15,981 nucleotides of DNA from Ruminococcus sp. CAG:254 (GTDB lineage: Bacteria > Bacillota > Clostridia > Oscillospirales > Ruminococcaceae), in contig HF997926.1 of NCBI GenBank assembly GCA_000433635.1, positions 569-16,549 on the forward strand. The letters run 5' to 3'. Positions 13,253-15,981 of the stretch are shown in pieces. Position 1 is the stretch's first letter. Each line of letters starts with the position of its first letter. A model generated the notes under the pieces. The model saw only the letters and a program-made list of their open reading frames with translations, did not search any database and was not told the origin of the DNA. Made by a program: the position numbers and the translations under genes.

Positions 13253-13573
13253 ATGATTACCGCCACATTTTATCATCGCAATCAGCGGCTGACGGGTGTT
13301 TCCGTTTCGGGACATGCCGGATATGCCGATGCCGGACAGGATGTCATCTGTGCAAGCGTTTCCGCTTCCGTACAGCTGACCGCAAACCTGCTGACAGAAA
13401 TCTATCAGCTGCCGGCTGAAATTGCTGTGGAGGAAAACTGCATTTCTATTTCTGTGGATGCGATCCAAGACGTAAATGCAGAACGGCTTTTGCAGGGCTT
13501 GCTCCTGCAAATGCAGCTCTTAACCGAAGAAGCCCCGGATTGTATTCAAATCCGGAATGCTTCCGCTTCCTGA
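13253..13573 (+). CDS. prp: Ribosomal-processing cysteine protease Prp (YsxB family)
   Basis: This 106-aa protein has the conserved SGHAGYADAGQDVICASVSA block, giving the catalytic pair His21 and Cys33. In Firmicutes Prp removes the N-terminal pre-sequence of L27, and the L27 encoded next door carries that sequence. The gene is wedged between rplU and rpmA in the usual order. No convincing ribosome site precedes the ATG, so translation may be coupled to rplU, which ends 12 bp upstream. Confidence 0.95.
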   Translation: MITATFYHRNQRLTGVSVSGHAGYADAGQDVICASVSASVQLTANLLTEIYQLPAEIAVEENCISISVDAIQDVNAERLLQGLLLQMQLLTEEAPDCIQIRNASAS

Positions 13574-13620
13574 TTCGTTCAGGGGCAATTACCATAAAAC
13601 ACACGGAGGTGTAAATAACC

Positions 13621-13902
13621 ATGTTGAAGATTAGTATGCAATTCTTTGCACATAAAAAAGGTTCTGGTTCTACCAAGAACGGCCGTGATTCTGAATCCAA
13701 GCGGCTGGGTGTAAAGCGGGCAGATGGTCAGTTCGTTAAGGCTGGCAACATTCTGGTTCGCCAGAGAGGCACACACATTCATCCGGGTAACGGCGTTCAG
13801 ATCGGTTCTGATGATACTTTGTTTGCAACAGTAAACGGTATTGTAAAGTTCGAGCGTTGGGGACGTGACCGGAAGAAGGTCAGCGTTTACACAGCTGAAT
13901 AA
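13621..13902 (+). CDS. rpmA: 50S ribosomal protein L27, with cleavable N-terminal extension
   Basis: This 93-aa protein starts MLKISMQFFAHKKGSGSTKNGRDS. The QFF-A junction is the known Prp cleavage point, leaving a mature N-terminus AHKKG that reaches toward the peptidyl-transferase centre. RDSESKRLGVKRADGQFV and HPGNGVQIGSDDTLFA are standard L27 blocks. GGAGGTG lies 10 nt before the ATG. In most Firmicutes obgE follows closely, but here a 272-bp structured gap intervenes. Confidence 0.98.
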   Translation: MLKISMQFFAHKKGSGSTKNGRDSESKRLGVKRADGQFVKAGNILVRQRGTHIHPGNGVQIGSDDTLFATVNGIVKFERWGRDRKKVSVYTAE

Positions 13903-14097
13903 GCGTTTCTATCGAATAACAGCAAGGATTCTCCCACTGCTACAGGTGGTGAGCGGAATTGCAAGTCAAAACGTCAGCGGCGGGCGGAGAGAAATCGGTA
14001 TCCCCCACTGACACGAGGCAAACCACAGTCAACCCTCTGATGATACGTCAGGCTCTGTGAAATTACCGACTGTGGATTGAAACAAAGCATCTGACAG

Positions 14098-14131
14098 AAA
14101 TCCCGAGCTTTTCCGCTTGGGATTTTCTTTT
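14098..14131 (+). terminator. Terminator or subterminal hairpin upstream of obgE
   Basis: AAATCCCGAGC (14098-14108) pairs with GCTTGGGATTT (14115-14125) over 11 bp with one G-U and a 6-nt loop, followed by TTTTCTTTT. It would end the rplU-prp-rpmA transcript, and it could equally be the right-end hairpin of the candidate mobile element. Confidence 0.75.
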
Positions 14132-14146
14132 CATCCCCCATCCATC

Positions 14147-14158
14147 CGTATTTGACAG
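14147..14158. repeat. 12-bp repeat also found at window start
   Basis: CGTATTTGACAG matches positions 1-12 exactly. It sits at the end of the hairpin-rich region and contains TTTGAC, similar to the short TT-rich cleavage or target motifs of IS200/IS605 elements. Confidence 0.3.
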
Positions 14159-14174
14159 AGAGTATGAGGTTGCT

Positions 14175-15452
14175 ATGTTTGTTGATAAGGTTAAAATTTA
14201 TATCAAAGCTGGAGACGGCGGTGACGGTGCAGTTTCGTTTCATCGGGAAAAATATGTTGCTGCCGGCGGCCCAGATGGCGGAAACGGCGGCAAAGGCGGC
14301 AATATCGTCTTTCAGGTAGACACCAACTTGTCTACGCTGCTCGATTTCCGTTACCACAAAAAATATGTCGCAAAGCGGGGCGAAAATGGCGGTGCAAAAC
14401 GCTGCACCGGAAAAAGTGCTCCCGACCTTGTGATTAAAGTTCCACGGGGAACGATTGTCCGGAATGCCAAAAACGGCAGAATCATGGCGGATCTCTCGAC
14501 CGATGAACCGCAGATTCTCGCAAAGGGCGGAAACGGTGGCAGAGGCAACTGCAACTTCGCAACCTCTACCCGTCAGATTCCCCGTTTCGCAAAGCCTGGC
14601 TTCCCGGGTGAAGAATTCGAGGTCATCCTCGAACTGAAACTGCTCGCTGACGTGGGATTGGTTGGTTATCCGAATGTCGGAAAATCCACCCTCATTTCCG
14701 TTGTCAGTGCAGCAAAACCAAAAATTGCAAATTACCACTTCACTACCCTGACTCCTGTTCTGGGTGTGGTGCAGTGCAACGCAGAATCTTCTTTCGTCAT
14801 GGCAGATATTCCGGGACTGATTGAAGGGGCAAGCGATGGCGTTGGCTTAGGTCACGCATTTCTCCGCCATGTAGAACGCTGCCGGCTGATTCTGCACGTT
14901 GTAGATGTTTCCGGTTCGGAAGGCAGAGATCCGATTGCGGACTACGAAACCATTCAACAGGAACTGGAACGCTTTAACGCAGACCTTGCTGCCCGTCCGC
15001 AGATGGTTGCAGCAAATAAATGCGATATGGCAACCGAAGAACAGATTGCCGCATTCCGCAACTATATCGAACAGGAAAAAGGACTTCCCTTCTTCTGCAT
15101 TTCGGCAGCCACCACGCAGGGAACGAAAGAACTCGTTCAGGCAATCGGTGCAAAGCTGACCGAACTGCCGCCGATTCTGCAATATGAGCCGGAACCGCTC
15201 ACCGCTGAAGAACTGGCAGAAACTACTGAAAAGGGAACATTTGAAATTGAAGTCGAAGACGGCGTTTATTATATTGATGCAAAATTCCTCGAACCAATCC
15301 TGCGAACCGTCAATTTGGACGACTATTCCTCGCTGCAATACTTCCAGAAAGTCCTCCGCAGCAGCGGCATCATCGACAAGCTGGAAGAAATGGGCATTCA
15401 GGAAGGCGACACCGTCAACCTCTATGGATTTGAATTCGACTTTGTATCATAA
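14175..15452 (+). CDS. obgE: Obg-family GTPase
   Basis: This 425-aa protein acts in ribosome assembly and stress control. The glycine-rich Obg fold occupies about 1-158 (GGDGAVSFHREKYVAAGGPDG). The GTPase domain follows: G1 GYPNVGKS (164-171), the NYHFTTLTP switch, G3 DIPGLIEGA, G4 NKCD and G5 ISA. The C-terminal OCT domain ends with EEMGIQEGDTVNLYGFEFDF. Length is normal for Firmicute Obg. The ATG has GAGG 5 nt upstream. No good promoter is visible between the terminator-like hairpin and the start, so it may depend on readthrough from rpmA or on a promoter inside the preceding element. mrnC follows after 18 bp. Confidence 0.97.
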   Translation: MFVDKVKIYIKAGDGGDGAVSFHREKYVAAGGPDGGNGGKGGNIVFQVDTNLSTLLDFRYHKKYVAKRGENGGAKRCTGKSAPDLVIKVPRGTIVRNAKNGRIMADLSTDEPQILAKGGNGGRGNCNFATSTRQIPRFAKPGFPGEEFEVILELKLLADVGLVGYPNVGKSTLISVVSAAKPKIANYHFTTLTPVLGVVQCNAESSFVMADIPGLIEGASDGVGLGHAFLRHVERCRLILHVVDVSGSEGRDPIADYETIQQELERFNADLAARPQMVAANKCDMATEEQIAAFRNYIEQEKGLPFFCISAATTQGTKELVQAIGAKLTELPPILQYEPEPLTAEELAETTEKGTFEIEVEDGVYYIDAKFLEPILRTVNLDDYSSLQYFQKVLRSSGIIDKLEEMGIQEGDTVNLYGFEFDFVS

Positions 15453-15470
15453 CACCGAAAGGATCTCCCT

Positions 15471-15905
15471 ATGACACAAACTCCGCTCAGCCCGCACGAT
15501 GCCAAACAATACAGTCCCCTATCCCTCGCCTTTTTGGGCGACAGCGTTTTTGATACGCTGATTCGGGAACAGCTGCTTCGCACTGCCAATCAGCCGCCAG
15601 CTGCCCTGCATCAAAAAAAAGTGGCACTGGTCTGTGCAGGCTTTCAGGCAACTGTCATGCGGGAACTGCTCCCCACCCTCACCGAGGAGGAACAGGCAGT
15701 CTTTCTTCGGGGCAGAAATGCCGCTCCCAAGCATGCCCATCAGGCAGAATATCGCTATGCGACCGGGCTGGAAGCGTTGTTTGGATATCTCTATCTGACC
15801 GGTGCAGCCGACCGCATGCAGGAACTGATGCAGCAGATTCGGCAAACTGCCGCATTTCAAGCCGTTTTGACGGCAGATGCAGCAGAAAATCAATCGAAAG
15901 GATGA
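15471..15905 (+). CDS. mrnC: Mini-ribonuclease 3
   Basis: This 144-aa RNase III-type catalytic domain lacks the double-stranded RNA-binding domain, as in Mini-III, which matures 23S rRNA in Firmicutes. LAFLGDSVFD contains the catalytic Asp24. The C-terminal half has FLRGRNAAPK...YRYATGLEALFGYLYL, where the glutamate of GLEALFGYLY is the second metal-binding acid. AAAGGA lies 7 nt before the ATG. It starts 18 bp after obgE and ends 6 bp before the next gene, so it is cotranscribed with both. Confidence 0.92.
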   Translation: MTQTPLSPHDAKQYSPLSLAFLGDSVFDTLIREQLLRTANQPPAALHQKKVALVCAGFQATVMRELLPTLTEEEQAVFLRGRNAAPKHAHQAEYRYATGLEALFGYLYLTGAADRMQELMQQIRQTAAFQAVLTADAAENQSKG

Positions 15906-15911
15906 ACACCC

Positions 15912-15981
15912 ATGTCCGGACATTCTAAATGGAATAATATCAAACGGAAAAAAGAAGCGACTGATGCCGCAAAAGCAAAGA
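15912..15981 (+). CDS. YebC/PmpR-family protein, N-terminus only (runs off window)
   Basis: Only 23 codons are present. MSGHSKWNNIKRKKEATDAA is the hallmark start of the YebC family, formerly called transcriptional regulators and now linked to relief of ribosome stalling at proline runs. AAAGGATG, 9 nt upstream, overlaps the end of mrnC, so the gene is in the obgE-mrnC unit. Confidence 0.9.
   Translation, partial: MSGHSKWNNIKRKKEATDAAKAK

Larger units (their letters stand above)
13921..14158 (+). mobile_element. Candidate decayed IS200/IS605 (TnpB-type) right end with guide-RNA-like fold
   Basis: This non-coding stretch between rpmA and obgE is full of stems: CTCCCAC (13931-13937) with GTGG-T-GAG (13946-13953); GTCAG/CTGAC (13973-13977 and 14008-14012); CCACAGTC/GACTGTGG (14023-14030 and 14068-14075), a perfect 8-bp pair; CTGA/TCAG (14037-14040 and 14048-14051); then a subterminal hairpin with U-tract at 14098-14131. 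The first hairpin is like those at the 3' end of many tnpB genes. One plus frame reads SKDSPTATGGERNCKSKRQR before a stop, a low-complexity tail of the kind seen at TnpB C-termini. Transposase and left end are absent. An unrelated structured RNA is the main alternative. Confidence 0.35.

Noticed and set aside
14152..14176. TTGACA as the -35 of an obgE promoter
   Set aside because: The -10 would fall on the start codon (ATGTTT), a poor hexamer, and transcription would begin inside the gene. The motif is better explained as part of the 12-bp repeat.
13974..14738. 254-codon minus-strand open frame across the rpmA-obgE gap and obgE
   Set aside because: Most of it is antisense to the Obg domain and G1 region. 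The part in the gap has no family pattern, and no ribosome site was seen.
1..15981. CRISPR array, tRNA, rRNA or phage genes
   Set aside because: No regularly spaced repeats, no tRNA cloverleaf or rRNA-like stretch, and no phage structural or integrase motifs were seen on either strand.

Overview
The window looks like chromosomal DNA of a Ruminococcus-like anaerobic Firmicute (Oscillospiraceae). The evidence is a cluster of secreted dockerin-type calcium-binding proteins typical of cellulosome-forming ruminococci, strong AGGAGG-type ribosome sites and SigA-type promoters, an L27 with the Firmicute QFFA pre-sequence next to a Prp protease gene, and a Mini-III RNase gene after obgE. Species assignment is inference.

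Left part (1-4645): a two-gene minus-strand operon encodes a heterodimeric ABC exporter of the BmrC/BmrD or TM287/TM288 type (one degenerate and one consensus ATP site). It is divergent from a LysR regulator, with a T-N11-A dyad in the shared promoter region. Glycolytic block (4646-8637, minus): pgk, a 72-aa one-span membrane protein, tpiA, gpmI, with a terminator-like hairpin between tpiA and gpmI and a strong terminator after gpmI.

Dockerin block (8721-11362, minus): a 204-aa secreted protein made almost wholly of two dockerin-like modules; a promoter-proximal deletion derivative of a second dockerin protein (pseudogene); and the intact 309-aa paralogue with a cohesin-like beta domain plus a dockerin with a long insert. 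The intact paralogue and the truncated copy share a duplicated upstream region that carries perfect tandem Spo0A-type boxes (TGTCGAA-N3-TGTCGAA) 1230 bp apart. Next (11436-12521, minus) is a membrane-anchored VanY-like protein whose metal and catalytic residues appear to be lost.

Right part (12812-15981, plus): a consensus promoter and a candidate L21 leader precede rplU-prp-rpmA. A 272-bp gap rich in hairpins follows, resembling the right end and guide-RNA scaffold of a decayed IS200/IS605 TnpB element, and then obgE, mrnC and the start of a yebC-family gene. The gap's last 12 bases (CGTATTTGACAG) recur exactly at window positions 1-12, which could mark another element end at the window edge.

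The best candidates for something new are the tandem 0A boxes upstream of dockerin genes, the structured element between rpmA and obgE, and the degenerate VanY-like wall protein beside the dockerin cluster.
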